A stretch of DNA of 64,000 nucleotides from Porphyrobacter sp. SLTP (GCF_009905735.1 NZ_JAAALE010000008.1:1-64000), one strand, 5' to 3'; shown: positions 9,364 to 18,212, numbered from the stretch's first letter. Made by a program: numbers and translations. Notes: a model not told the origin generated them from the letters alone.

Positions 9364-9884
9364 TCCTTGCTACCCTCTTTGCCCCGCTCCTCGCGCTGCA
9401 ATCCGCGGGCGAAGCGGTTGTCGCGATCAAGAACGACAATCCCGAAACCTGGTCGGTAGAATATCCGCGTCTGATCCAGCCCTATGTGGCCGATTACCGC
9501 CGCTGCCTCACCGTCGCCAACCGCCGCATCGCGGGCACCGCCGATTTCGAGCGGCAGCACGCGCTTGACGTCACCCGCTGCGCGGAGACGAAAGCCGCCG
9601 CCATCGCCAAGTCGAACGCCGATCTTGCCGGGGCCAAAACCACCTTGAGCGCGGAACAGGTGAACACCCTGTTCGACAATATCGGCAAGATCCACGTCGC
9701 GCGCGGGCGCGATCTCGACCAGCAATTTGCCTCGCGCATGGCCGGGGCTGCTGCGGCGAGCGAAGCCTATGAAGCAGGACGGCCCAAGGGTCTGGTGATC
9801 GAACTGCGCGATGCCAGCGTGGTCAAGGCCCGCACCGATGCCACCGCGCCCGGTGCGACCAACGAAGACAAGGATTCACAGTAA
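9360..9884 (+). CDS. small exported protein of unknown function in the suf operon (174 aa)
   Basis: I do not recognise a family. The start is TTG at 9360, overlapping the DUF559 stop, with GGAG about 8 nt upstream. The N-terminus MILATLFAPLLALQSAGEA is a plausible signal peptide. The mature protein is helical and has two cysteines (in YRRCLTVANRR and VTRCAETKAAA, about residues 49 and 72) spaced as in a helical hairpin disulfide. The C-terminal tail is charged and Ala-rich. The stop overlaps the sufC start by one base. An exported protein translated between cytoplasmic Suf components is odd and is flagged in the findings. Confidence 0.75.
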   Translation: MILATLFAPLLALQSAGEAVVAIKNDNPETWSVEYPRLIQPYVADYRRCLTVANRRIAGTADFERQHALDVTRCAETKAAAIAKSNADLAGAKTTLSAEQVNTLFDNIGKIHVARGRDLDQQFASRMAGAAAASEAYEAGRPKGLVIELRDASVVKARTDATAPGATNEDKDSQ

Positions 9885-10627
9885 TGCTGACCATCACCGA
9901 TCTGCACGCCTCGGTAGGCGATAAGCCGATCCTCAAGGGCCTGACGCTGGACGTGCCCGCGGGCGAGATCCACGCAATCATGGGCCCCAACGGCGCAGGC
10001 AAATCGACGCTGGCGAATGTGCTGGGCGGCAAGCCGGGTTACGAGGTGACGGGCGGAAGCGTGATGTTCCGCGGGCAGGATCTGTTCGCGCTGGAACCGC
10101 ATGAACGCGCGGCGGCTGGCCTGTTCCTCGGCTTTCAGTACCCGGTCGAAATCCCCGGCGTCTCCAACGTCCAATTCCTGCGCGAGGCCCTCAACGCCCA
10201 GCGCCGGAGCCGAGACGAAGCACCCTTGACCGGCGGCGAGTTCCTGAAGCTGGCCAAGGACAAGGCCGGGCTGCTCAAGATGGACATGGAGATGCTCAAG
10301 CGGCAGGTGAATGTCGGCTTCTCCGGCGGCGAGAAGAAGCGCGCCGAGATGGTGCAGATGGGCATCCTCGACCCGGCCTTCGCGGTGCTGGACGAGACGG
10401 ACTCGGGCCTCGATATCGATGCGCTGCGGATCGTCGGCGCGGGGATCAATGCAATCATGCGCTCGCCTGACAAGGCGGTGCTGCTGATCACCCATTACCA
10501 GCGCCTGCTCGACGTGGTGCGCCCCGACAAGGTCAGCATCCTTGCAGGCGGCCGGATCGTCGAGACCGGCGGGCCGGAACTCGCCCTGCGGCTTGAGGCC
10601 GAGGGTTATGATTCGGTGATGGCGTGA
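9884..10627 (+). CDS. sufC: Fe-S assembly ATPase SufC
   Basis: SufC is the ABC-type ATPase that drives conformational change of the SufBCD scaffold. It is soluble and has no membrane domain. Walker A is at residues 34-42 (GPNGAGKST). The Q-loop region FLGFQYPVEIPG and the ABC signature FSGGEKKRAEM are present. Walker B is followed by the SufC-typical DETDSGLDID. The length of 247 aa matches the family. The start shares one base with the stop of the upstream exported protein, and the end overlaps sufD. Confidence 0.98.
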   Translation: MLTITDLHASVGDKPILKGLTLDVPAGEIHAIMGPNGAGKSTLANVLGGKPGYEVTGGSVMFRGQDLFALEPHERAAAGLFLGFQYPVEIPGVSNVQFLREALNAQRRSRDEAPLTGGEFLKLAKDKAGLLKMDMEMLKRQVNVGFSGGEKKRAEMVQMGILDPAFAVLDETDSGLDIDALRIVGAGINAIMRSPDKAVLLITHYQRLLDVVRPDKVSILAGGRIVETGGPELALRLEAEGYDSVMA

Positions 10628-11391
10628 TGGCTGAGGCCGCGACCCTGACCCTCCCCACCCGCCGCGACGAAGCGTGGCGCTATGCCGATATGGACGCGGT
10701 AGCGCGGCTGGGCGTGGTGGCGCTTGACCAGTGGCAGACGATCACCGTCGCCGCTGGCGAGAGCGTGACCCGCTGCATGATCGTCGGCAGCGATGCGCCC
10801 GAACTGCATCGCTTCCGTGTCAGCCTGGGGGAAGGCGCAAAGGCGGCGTTCTTCGTCACCAATCGCGGCGATGATTACACCCGGGTCGAGTTGGAAGTCC
10901 GCCTCGCCCAGGGCGCGCATTTCGAATTTGGCGGCGTCACCATCGGCGGCGGCGCGGCCACCCGCGAATTCGTAACGCAGGTCATTCACGCAGAGCCGGA
11001 GGCGACCAGCAACCAGACCGTCCGCGCGGTCCACTGGGGCACTGGCACCGGCAATTTCCTCGGCGAGATCAAGGTCGCAAGACACGCGCAGAAGACTGAC
11101 GCGGCGCAGGACTTCAAGGCCTTGCTGCTCGAAGCGGGTGCGAGTGCCAACGCTGTCCCGCAGCTCGAAATCTTCGCCGACGATGTGAAATGCGCGCACG
11201 GTGCGACCGTGGGCGAACTCGACGAGGCAGCGCGGTTCTACATGATGGCGCGCGGGGTCGATCCGGCCACCGCGCAGCGCCTGCTGGTGCAGGCCTTCAT
11301 CGGCGATGCCTTCGTGTCACTGGACGACGAGGCGGAGCGCGAGACACTGCTCGACGCGGCACTCAGTGCGCTGGAGGGGGCACAGCTGTGA
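10627..11391 (+). CDS. sufD: Fe-S assembly scaffold component SufD
   Basis: SufD is the paralogue of SufB and completes the SufBC2D complex. At 254 aa it is shorter than E. coli SufD (about 420), as in many alphaproteobacteria. It keeps the N-terminal RRDEAWRYADMD motif and the C-terminal block (AHGATVGELDEAARFYMMARG, then a helical tail). ATG at 10627 overlaps the sufC stop (TGATG); a GTG one codon earlier (10624) is possible. It is followed with a 4-nt overlap by a small exported protein. Confidence 0.95.
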   Translation: MAEAATLTLPTRRDEAWRYADMDAVARLGVVALDQWQTITVAAGESVTRCMIVGSDAPELHRFRVSLGEGAKAAFFVTNRGDDYTRVELEVRLAQGAHFEFGGVTIGGGAATREFVTQVIHAEPEATSNQTVRAVHWGTGTGNFLGEIKVARHAQKTDAAQDFKALLLEAGASANAVPQLEIFADDVKCAHGATVGELDEAARFYMMARGVDPATAQRLLVQAFIGDAFVSLDDEAERETLLDAALSALEGAQL

Positions 11392-11741
11392 GCGTGATCC
11401 CCGCCCTCGCAATCATGCTGGCTCAGACGCCCGCCGTCATCGGCACCGTGCCGCAGCCCAATGCCGCATTGGATGCAGCCCACGCCTGTCTGCGCGCCGG
11501 GATCGCGGCGCGGCTGGGCGACAATTCACCCGCCCCGCTTGACGGCGAACGCTGGGACTGGGCGCTCCAGATCGCCGACATGTGCGAAACAGAACTCAAC
11601 ACCGCCGCGGACTCTCCGGAAGCCGTCGCGCTCTACGCCGAAGTCTCGCACGGCACGATTACCAAGCGTCAGGCCCTGCGGTCCGAAGCGCTCTACTTCG
11701 TCGACCGGCTGATCCGCGAACATTACGAGGCGCAGCGATGA
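11388..11741 (+). CDS. small exported protein of unknown function between sufD and sufS (117 aa)
   Basis: Start GTG at 11388 overlaps the sufD stop (GTGA); GTG at 11394 is an alternative. The first 17 or so residues (VSVIPALAIMLAQTPAV) form a weak signal peptide or hydrophobic anchor. The rest is helical with two cysteines (about residues 31 and 63, in HACLRAG and DMCETEL). No known domain is recognised; it is not SufE. The end overlaps the sufS start (ATGA). Together with the 174-residue protein upstream it makes two cysteine-pair exported proteins inside one cytoplasmic-assembly operon. Confidence 0.7.
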   Translation: MSVIPALAIMLAQTPAVIGTVPQPNAALDAAHACLRAGIAARLGDNSPAPLDGERWDWALQIADMCETELNTAADSPEAVALYAEVSHGTITKRQALRSEALYFVDRLIREHYEAQR

Positions 11742-12964
11742 ACGCCCCCGCTACCATCCAGCGCGACCTGCGTGCGGAATTCCCCGGTCTCGTCACGGCC
11801 GAGGGCAAGCCGTGGCACTACCTCGACACCGCCGCCACCGCGCAGAAACCGCGCGCCGTGATCGACGCGATGGCGCGCGCGCTGGGTGAGGATTACGCCA
11901 CGGTCCACCGCGGGGTCTATGCCCGCTCGGCCGAGATGACGCTCGCTTACGAGGCTGCGCGGCGCAAGGTCGCCAGCTTCATCGGCGGGCGCGAAGAGGA
12001 GCTTGTCTTCACCCGCGGCGCGACCGAGGCGATCAATCTGGTCGCCAACACCTGGGGCCGGGCGAACCTGAAGCCGGGTGACCGCATCCTGCTCTCGCAA
12101 CTGGAGCATCATTCGAACATCGTGCCGTGGCAGATGATCGCGCAGCAAACAGGCGCCGTGATCGATGTCTGTCCGCTGACCGCCGACCATCAGATCGACT
12201 TGGACGCCGCCGAAGCGATGCTGACCGAAGCGCACAAGCTGGTCGCCTTCGGCCATGTCTCCAACGTGCTCGGGAGCGTGCTCGACGCTCCGCGCGCCGC
12301 TGCGCTGGCGCACAAAGTTGGTGCGATGCTGCTGCTCGATGGGTGCCAGTCGGCGCCTCATATGCAGGTAGATGTCACATCATTGGCGTGTGATTTCTAT
12401 GTCTTCTCCGCCCACAAGCTCTACGGCCCGACCGGGATCGGCGCGCTGTGGGCGAGGGCCGAGCTGCTCGCCGAGATGCCCCCGTGGGAAGGCGGCGGGG
12501 CGATGATCGACCGTGTGACCTTCGAACGCACCACCTACGCCTCCGGCCCGCAGCGGTTCGAGGCCGGGACGCCCGCTATCACCGAAGCGATCACCTTTGG
12601 CGCGGCGGTCGATTACGTCGAGAGTATCGGGCTGGGTCACATTCACGCCAACGAGCAGGCGCTGGTCGCTCGTCTCCGGCGCGAACTGGGCGCGATGAAC
12701 GATGTCACCCTGTTCGGCCCCGCCGACAGCGCCGGGATCGTCAGCTTCACCATCGACGATATCCACCCGCACGATCTCGGCACGATCCTTGACGAGGCGG
12801 ATGTCGCGATCCGCGCCGGGCACCACTGCGCCCAGCCCTTGATGGACTATCTCGGCGTTCCCGCCACCGCACGCGCCAGCTTCGGGCTCTACTCCACCGA
12901 GGCCGACATTGACGCGCTGATGGCCGGGATTGCCCGCACCCGTAAGATTTTTGGAAAAGGATGA
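11738..12964 (+). CDS. sufS: cysteine desulfurase SufS
   Basis: SufS is a PLP enzyme that takes sulfur from cysteine as a persulfide for cluster assembly. The ATG at 11738 overlaps the previous stop and gives 408 aa, the usual SufS length. PLP lysine is Lys227 (FSAHKLYGPTG). The persulfide cysteine is Cys364 in RAGHHCAQPLM, the class II desulfurase motif. The upstream HHSN and DGCQSAPH segments belong to the PLP site. No sufE or sufU gene is in the window, so the sulfur acceptor must be encoded elsewhere. Confidence 0.97.
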   Translation: MNAPATIQRDLRAEFPGLVTAEGKPWHYLDTAATAQKPRAVIDAMARALGEDYATVHRGVYARSAEMTLAYEAARRKVASFIGGREEELVFTRGATEAINLVANTWGRANLKPGDRILLSQLEHHSNIVPWQMIAQQTGAVIDVCPLTADHQIDLDAAEAMLTEAHKLVAFGHVSNVLGSVLDAPRAAALAHKVGAMLLLDGCQSAPHMQVDVTSLACDFYVFSAHKLYGPTGIGALWARAELLAEMPPWEGGGAMIDRVTFERTTYASGPQRFEAGTPAITEAITFGAAVDYVESIGLGHIHANEQALVARLRRELGAMNDVTLFGPADSAGIVSFTIDDIHPHDLGTILDEADVAIRAGHHCAQPLMDYLGVPATARASFGLYSTEADIDALMAGIARTRKIFGKG

Positions 12965-13431
12965 GAGCGATGGACAGCTCAACCGATCAGCCGGACATGA
13001 CCAAGCCGCCTCGCGCCCGTGTCGCAGACGCCGTCGATACTGACGCAGCACCTGAGACCCCACGCAATCGCGACTATCTCGAAGGCTTTCTCGCCGCCAA
13101 GACCGGCACGGCTGTCGGCGGTGAGGGCAGCGACCTTCAGGCTGACGTGATCGCCGCCCTGCGCGAGATTTTCGATCCGGAAATCCCGGTCAATATCTAT
13201 GACCTCGGCCTGATCTATGGCGTCGAGGTGGACGACAACCGCGACGCCACCGTCACCATGACGCTGACGACGCCGCATTGTCCGGTCGCCGAAAGCATGC
13301 CGGGTGAGATCGAGCTGCGCGTGTCCTCCGTGCCGGGGATCCGCGACGCTGAAGTGGTGCTGGTATGGGAACCCGCCTGGGGCCCGCACAAGATGAGCGA
13401 TGAGGCCCGGCTCGAACTGGGGATGCTGTGA
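12961..13431 (+). CDS. sufT: SUF-associated MIP18/DUF59 protein (SufT-like)
   Basis: This 156-residue protein has an unstructured acidic first third, then the MIP18 (DUF59) domain with DPEIPVNIYDLGLIY (about residues 73-87) and the conserved Cys motif TTPHCPVAESMP. Members of this family act in late steps of Fe-S cluster maturation. The start ATG at 12961 overlaps the sufS stop; a second ATG three codons later (12970) is equally possible. The end overlaps the GNAT gene start (GTGA). Confidence 0.9.
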   Translation: MRAMDSSTDQPDMTKPPRARVADAVDTDAAPETPRNRDYLEGFLAAKTGTAVGGEGSDLQADVIAALREIFDPEIPVNIYDLGLIYGVEVDDNRDATVTMTLTTPHCPVAESMPGEIELRVSSVPGIRDAEVVLVWEPAWGPHKMSDEARLELGML

Positions 13432-13925
13432 CGCTCGCACCTGCCCTGACGATTGATCTGGCCGATTACGCCGATCCGCGCGATGCGGCAGACGTGGTCG
13501 CGTTGCTCGATGCCTATGCGCGCGATCCGATGGGCGGAGGCGCGCCGCTGCGTGAAGAGGTCAAGGCGCGGCTGACGGGCGATCTGGCGGCGAATTCGCA
13601 CGCCTTTTCGATGCTGGCGCGGATCGACGGTGAAGCCGTCGGCCTTGCCAATTGCTTTATGGGCTATTCCACCTTCGCCGCCGCGCCGCTGGTCAATATC
13701 CACGATTTCGCTGTCCTTCCGGGCCATCGCGGCACCGGCATCGGCAAGGCTTTGCTGGCCGCCATCGAGGCCGAGGCCTTGAAGCGCGGCGCCTGCAAGG
13801 TCACATTGGAAGTGCTGAGCGGCAACCACCCGGCCAAGGCGCTCTACGCGGCGCAAGGCTATGGCGATTACCAGCTCGATCCTGCGTCAGGGCACGCATT
13901 GTTCTGGCAGAAGAGGCTGACATGA
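13428..13925 (+). CDS. GNAT-family N-acetyltransferase
   Basis: This 165-residue acetyltransferase has the acetyl-CoA binding motif RGTGIGKALL in the middle (about residues 100-109). It is preceded by the beta4 segment VNIHDFAVLPGHR and followed by a KVTLEVLSGNHPAKALYAAQGY motif B region, read here in parts across about residues 124-145. The start is GTG, overlapping the sufT stop, and the stop overlaps the sufA start. The substrate is unknown. Its place between sufT and sufA suggests co-expression with Fe-S assembly, although it may be a passenger. Confidence 0.88.
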   Translation: MTLAPALTIDLADYADPRDAADVVALLDAYARDPMGGGAPLREEVKARLTGDLAANSHAFSMLARIDGEAVGLANCFMGYSTFAAAPLVNIHDFAVLPGHRGTGIGKALLAAIEAEALKRGACKVTLEVLSGNHPAKALYAAQGYGDYQLDPASGHALFWQKRLT

Positions 13926-14287
13926 CCGAGACCACCACAACCACCCTTCCCGCGCCCAAGGCGGCCGTCATCCTCACGCCCTCCGCCGAAGCGCGGATCG
14001 CCGACTTGATGAGCAAGGCCCCCGAGGATGCGATCGGCGTGAAACTCTCGACCCCGCGCCGGGGCTGCTCGGGCCTCGCCTATTCGGTCGATTACGTCAC
14101 GTCAGAGGCGAAGTTCGACGAGAAGATCGTCACCCCCGGCGGCGTGTTCTACATCGACGGGGCGAGCGTGCTCTACCTGATCGGCAGCGTGATGGACTGG
14201 CGCGAGGACGACTTCACCGCCGGTTTCGTGTTCGAAAACCCCAACGCCAAGGGCGCCTGTGGCTGCGGCGAGAGTTTCATGGTCTGA
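13922..14287 (+). CDS. sufA: A-type Fe-S carrier protein SufA
   Basis: SufA accepts clusters from SufBCD and delivers them to target enzymes. ATG at 13922 overlaps the GNAT stop and gives 121 aa. The three cluster-ligand cysteines are Cys49 (RRGCSG), Cys113 and Cys115 (ACGCGESF). An N-terminal Thr-rich tail of about 10 residues is not conserved in the family. It is the last gene of the suf operon; a 64-base gap follows. Confidence 0.95.
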   Translation: MTETTTTTLPAPKAAVILTPSAEARIADLMSKAPEDAIGVKLSTPRRGCSGLAYSVDYVTSEAKFDEKIVTPGGVFYIDGASVLYLIGSVMDWREDDFTAGFVFENPNAKGACGCGESFMV

Positions 14288-14351
14288 GGCGCGGTCGCCC
14301 ACAACCGGCGCCTGATTCGCAATTGCTGTGTTGGTGTGCTAAGGCACCGCC

Positions 14352-14747
14352 ATGGCTGACAGAATTCGATCGCGGCAAGAGAGCTTTGAAGCGCTGATGC
14401 GCGGCGCCGGGACACGGCGGCGCGAAATCGCTGCTCGTGCAATCGAGGCCGAGCGCATCGTCGGGCAGTCACGCAAAAACAGGGAGGGGCGTCCGCGAGT
14501 CGATCTGGCACTGAGGCTTGAGTTGGAAATCGAATCACTCGAAGCCGTGCTCGAATTCACCGCTGACGTCGAAGAGCGCGTGTTCCTCAGGGCCGAAATC
14601 GCCTATTTGCGCAAAGCGCTGGAAGCGAAGCGAGGCACCGGTCGCCGCAAGCCGCCCGAGAGCGGCGTTCCCGTTCCCGCTGTCCCGCCAAACGGGCCAA
14701 CGCCCAAGCAAGGCGGCGCTGCCGCCCCGCTGGAGTTCGATAGCTAG
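14352..14747 (+). CDS. hypothetical helical, basic protein (131 aa)
   Basis: I do not recognise a family. ATG at 14352 has AAGG about 8 nt upstream. Residues 1-100 look almost fully alpha-helical with many Arg/Glu pairs (RLELEIESLEAVLEF), suggesting a coiled coil. The last 30 residues are Pro-rich and disordered. There is no signal peptide or membrane segment. It stands alone after sufA and ends head-on against the leftward 314-residue gene (4 bases between the stops). Confidence 0.6.
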   Translation: MADRIRSRQESFEALMRGAGTRRREIAARAIEAERIVGQSRKNREGRPRVDLALRLELEIESLEAVLEFTADVEERVFLRAEIAYLRKALEAKRGTGRRKPPESGVPVPAVPPNGPTPKQGGAAAPLEFDS

Positions 14748-14751
14748 GCGC

Positions 14752-15696
14752 TCAAACTTCCGCTGCCAGCCGCGCGATCAACCGGCTTTCGAGCTCGTCG
14801 ACTTCGCCATCGGCAGCGACCATCTTTTCGAGCCATTCGCTCTCATAATCGGTGACGACTTCGCCCGCTGCGGCCAGGGCCTCGAAGTCCGTGCCCGCCG
14901 CCTGCTTTTTCCCAAACACCCGGCCAAAGTGGTTCATCACTTGCGGCGCTTCACGCGCGACGCGGCCCATGAATCGACCCACGTTGACCGAGCTGTCGGC
15001 GACGAAGGCTTCCAGTTCGCGCTTGCGTTCATGGCTGACTTGCGCATTCGGCAGGACGAAGCCCTTGAGGAAGTTCGCGACGCCGTCGATGAACAGATCG
15101 TCCCACTCGGCGGCGTTTTCCTCTGCCAAGGTGGCGTCCTTCAGGCGGAACAGCAGCTCGGCATCCCAACGCGTCACCGCCGCCGGGCCGTGGCCGCCGC
15201 TGGCGAAGATCACGCGGCGGATGATGCGGCATTCCGCGGCGCTGATGTGGGTCGCGGCCAGCGCACCCCCGCAGCGGGTTGGGCCGGTGCCGGTCAGCAC
15301 CTCGCGCTCGACCAGATCAAGCACATAGTTCTTGAGCCGGTCCGGCGTATTCTCGGCCCGCTCAAGAATGCGGACGATGGCTTCCAGCTCGACCATGCTT
15401 TCGACAACGCCGTCATGATCGATCTGACCGATCAGCCATTCAGCTTCCTCGAGCGAGCATTGCAGACGCGGCGGAGTGCCGTTGAGGACGAATTCGCCGA
15501 TCGCTTCGACGAAGAAGTCGCACCATTCGGGCGTGCGCTCGTTGAGGGCATTGTTGACCGCAAACAGCGCTTCGGCCTCGGCGCGGGTGATGATGCCGTC
15601 ACCCCAGCCTTCGCGGCGCAGGCTGAGCAGTTCTTCGGCGGTGATGCGTCCGTCCGCGACAGCGGCCTGCGCGACGGCGATGAATTGGGTGGTCAT
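14752..15696 (-). CDS. hypothetical protein with internal duplication, TerB-like helical character (314 aa)
   Basis: The function is unknown. It contains two similar blocks. Block 1, around residues 37-70, has ITRAEAEALFAVNNALN and EWCDFFVEAIGEFVL. Block 2, around residues 170-205, has VTRWDAELLFRLKDATL and EWDDLFIDGVANFLKGFVL. A third acidic helix pair occurs at the C-terminus (MVAADGEVDELESRLIARL). DG-turns followed by acidic helices recall TerB/tellurite-resistance-like or EF-hand-like folds, but this is a resemblance only. There is no signal peptide. The ATG is at the complement of 15694-15696. Confidence 0.65.
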   Translation of the reverse strand: MTTQFIAVAQAAVADGRITAEELLSLRREGWGDGIITRAEAEALFAVNNALNERTPEWCDFFVEAIGEFVLNGTPPRLQCSLEEAEWLIGQIDHDGVVESMVELEAIVRILERAENTPDRLKNYVLDLVEREVLTGTGPTRCGGALAATHISAAECRIIRRVIFASGGHGPAAVTRWDAELLFRLKDATLAEENAAEWDDLFIDGVANFLKGFVLPNAQVSHERKRELEAFVADSSVNVGRFMGRVAREAPQVMNHFGRVFGKKQAAGTDFEALAAAGEVVTDYESEWLEKMVAADGEVDELESRLIARLAAEV

Positions 15697-15755
15697 GCGG
15701 CGGTCTATCCCCTGAAAATCGCGCGGAGCATGGCACGAACAGGCTTAAGACGGCG

Positions 15756-16151
15756 TTACCGCCTCTCGACCTCGCGGATGCAGGCCCCGGGATCCGCCGG
15801 AGCCCCGCCCTGGCGCAGCCGCGCCTCGACATGGGTGGCGGTCGGCTGGGCAACGGCGGAAACGGGGTAGATGAAGATGTCGAGCACGCACTTCGCGCCT
15901 GCGAACTGGAGCTTGCGCGCGTCGCCTTCGACCAGATCGATACGCGGGGTGCCGAACCGCTTGAGCAGCGCTTCGGGCGAGGCGCCAATCACGCCCTCAA
16001 GACCCTTGGGCGCCATCACCTCCGGCACGCGCACCACTGTGCTGCGCGGCTGAGCCGCAGCGGTCGGGCGGGCCGGTGCAGGCTTGCTCGACCCGGCGCA
16101 GCCCCCCAGCAGCAGCGCAAGCGCCGCGAGTGATAGCGCAGCGCTCTTCAT
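15756..16151 (-). CDS. lipoprotein of unknown function (131 aa)
   Basis: A type II signal peptide with lipobox LGGC (Cys18) is followed by a Pro/Ala linker and a compact domain. In the domain KGLEGVIGASPEALLKRFGTPRID reads like a SmpA/BamE-type or DUF-like small lipoprotein fold (a sentence-like alternation over residues 49-72). Two further cysteines (KCVLDIF and GACIREV) may form a disulfide. The start overlaps the stop of the EI24 membrane protein gene by 4 nt (ATGA), so the two are coupled. It is probably anchored in the outer membrane, since Ala/Ser follow the Cys. Confidence 0.8.
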   Translation of the reverse strand: MKSAALSLAALALLLGGCAGSSKPAPARPTAAAQPRSTVVRVPEVMAPKGLEGVIGASPEALLKRFGTPRIDLVEGDARKLQFAGAKCVLDIFIYPVSAVAQPTATHVEARLRQGGAPADPGACIREVERR

Positions 16152-16849
16152 CGCGCTGCCGCTCCGGCTTCAAGCCGCCGCAGCACCAGATGCGTTCCCG
16201 CTGCCGCACCGATCACCGGAGCGACGAAGTTCAGGAACGGCACCAGCATCATCCCCGCAATCGCCGCGCCCAGCAGCGCCCGCTCGGCCCAAGGCGAAGG
16301 ATTGGCCGCCTCGTCTCCTCCGCCCGCGGCCTTGTGATGTCGCAGCCACGCCATGTCGGTGAACTCGCGCCCGAGCAGCACGGCATTGACCGCCAGAAAC
16401 ACCACCGCCGGGCCGATTGCGGTGAACAGCAGCACCGCGGCCAGCGGCAGGGCGAGCAGGTTGTAGCCCAGCGCCCGCAGCAGGCCCCGCGTCGCCACCG
16501 CCACCTCGCGCGTCAGCGGCAAGGGCTGTGCGCGCTCTGCCAGCGCCGGATAGTGCCGTGCCTCGACCGCGACGACGATTTCGTCTGCGAAGAATTGCAG
16601 CACCACCAGCGCCACCACTCGGAACAGGAGCCACATCGCAATCGGCACCAGCAGCACCGCGGCAAGGCCCGCCCAGCCCTCATTGACACCGTACCGCTGC
16701 CCCGCCTCGACCAGCCCGAAATAGAGCCCCACCCCCAGACCGGCAAACAGCACCAGCGTGATCACGATGCTCTTGACCAGCACCGCGACGACCGCGCGGT
16801 CGCCCAGCTGCCCAAAGGCTTTCACAATCGCGGCGGGGACGGCTGACAT
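16148..16849 (-). CDS. EI24/CysZ-like integral membrane protein
   Basis: This 233-residue protein has about five hydrophobic segments (around residues 24-46, 60-88, 125-160 as two, and 190-220) and basic loops. The layout and the PFLNFVAPVIGAAAGTHL end match the EI24/CysZ family (PF07264). Members are sulfate permease-like or of unknown function; nothing here proves sulfate transport, and no cys genes are adjacent. It is co-transcribed with the downstream lipoprotein through an ATGA overlap. Upstream lies the divergent PfkB-family gene. Confidence 0.8.
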   Translation of the reverse strand: MSAVPAAIVKAFGQLGDRAVVAVLVKSIVITLVLFAGLGVGLYFGLVEAGQRYGVNEGWAGLAAVLLVPIAMWLLFRVVALVVLQFFADEIVVAVEARHYPALAERAQPLPLTREVAVATRGLLRALGYNLLALPLAAVLLFTAIGPAVVFLAVNAVLLGREFTDMAWLRHHKAAGGGDEAANPSPWAERALLGAAIAGMMLVPFLNFVAPVIGAAAGTHLVLRRLEAGAAAR

Positions 16850-16980
16850 GCCGCTGCGATGGTATGCCCGCGCGGCGAAGTCAACGCGAGTATGCTGCGC
16901 CGCACACAGATGGCTTGGCCTGTGGGCAGAAGGGGGCTAGGCGGCGCGAAAGCCAACCAAGCAAGCCCAAGGAACCCTCT

Positions 16981-17982
16981 GTGCCCGCCAACACCGACCC
17001 TCGTTATGACGTAATCGCCATCGGCAATGCCGTGGTCGACGTGATCGCCTCCTGCACGGAAGAGCTGATTGACGAGCTGCAACTGAACCGCGGCGGCATG
17101 ACCCTGATCGACGAAGCGCGGGCCGACGAGCTTTACGAAGCCATGCCCCCCGCACGCGAGCTCTCGGGCGGATCGGCGGCGAACACGCTGGCGGGCCTCG
17201 CCACATTGGGCCTGCAATGCGCCTTCATCGGCCAGGTCGCCGACGATCAGCTGGGCAAGGTGTTCCGCCATGACATGCGCGCCACCGGCATCGATTTCGA
17301 CACCCCGGCGCGGGACGGCGAGCCGGCGACGGGCCGCGTGCTCATCTTCGTGACGCCTGATGGCGAGCGGACGATGAACACCTTCCTCGGCGCGGGGCAG
17401 TTTCTCCCCGCTGCCGCGCTCGACGAGGAGCTGATCGCCAGCGGCGCGATCCTGTATCTCGAAGGCTATCTGTGGGACCCGGAAGAGCCCCGCCGCGCCA
17501 TGCGCCGCGCGATCGAGGTTGCGCGCGAGGCGGGCCGCAAGATCGCCTTCACCGCGTCGGAAAGCTTCGTGATCGCGCGCCACGGCGATGATTTCCGTGC
17601 CATGATCGAAGAGGGCGTGATCGACATCCTGTTCGTCAATGAAAGCGAGCTCGCGACCCTGACGGGCGAGGATGACTTCGAGGCAGGCCTCGCCGCCGTC
17701 GCGGGCAAGGTGCCGGTGCTGGTCGCCACGCGCAGCGAAAAGGGCGCGGTTGCCGTCGCCCACGGCGAACGCGCCGAAGTCGCGGCCGAGCCCGTCGCCA
17801 AGGTGATCGACACGACCGGCGCGGGTGACCAGTTCGCCGCCGGGTTCCTGTCAGGCTATGCCAAGGGCGAGCCGCTGGCGCAGTGCCTCAAGCGTGGCGC
17901 GATCTGCGCTTCGGAAGTCATCGCCCATTACGGCCCGCGTCCGGAAGCCGACATGCAGGCGCTGATGGCAGAGCGGTTGTAG
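16981..17982 (+). CDS. PfkB-family carbohydrate/nucleoside kinase (adenosine kinase-like)
   Basis: This kinase transfers phosphate from ATP to a sugar or nucleoside hydroxyl. Sphingomonad homologues are usually called adenosine kinase. The chosen start is GTG at 16981 with AAGGAA 7 nt upstream; the in-frame extension to 16864 crosses no conserved sequence and is rejected. The sugar-binding GG motif is at 63-69 (GGSAANT). The second PfkB signature DTTGAGDQFAAGF contains catalytic Asp283. The length of 333 aa fits the adenosine kinase branch. The substrate is inferred from the family, not from visible specificity residues. Confidence 0.9.
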   Translation: MPANTDPRYDVIAIGNAVVDVIASCTEELIDELQLNRGGMTLIDEARADELYEAMPPARELSGGSAANTLAGLATLGLQCAFIGQVADDQLGKVFRHDMRATGIDFDTPARDGEPATGRVLIFVTPDGERTMNTFLGAGQFLPAAALDEELIASGAILYLEGYLWDPEEPRRAMRRAIEVAREAGRKIAFTASESFVIARHGDDFRAMIEEGVIDILFVNESELATLTGEDDFEAGLAAVAGKVPVLVATRSEKGAVAVAHGERAEVAAEPVAKVIDTTGAGDQFAAGFLSGYAKGEPLAQCLKRGAICASEVIAHYGPRPEADMQALMAERL

Positions 17983-18212
17983 GCTGTTGGGAAGGTGACA
18001 AAGGTTACACCCTGTCAACTTCCCAATACGGCATATTCATAAGCGATTTGATACGCTTACTCTCCGTTCGCTCCGCGGACGGACACGGGGATCAGAGCCT
18101 TGAATTGCGCACCCGGGTGGAAGGCTGGCTGACGATGGCAAAGAGCGCGGGCCCGCAAGGGCGCCCTTTGCGTGTCATAATCCGGTGAGGCCGTTGTAGG
18201 AAAGCAAGCCCA

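Noticed and set aside
18121..18183. GC-rich hairpin after the PfkB-family kinase
   Set aside because: The arms are imperfect and no T run follows; not called a terminator.
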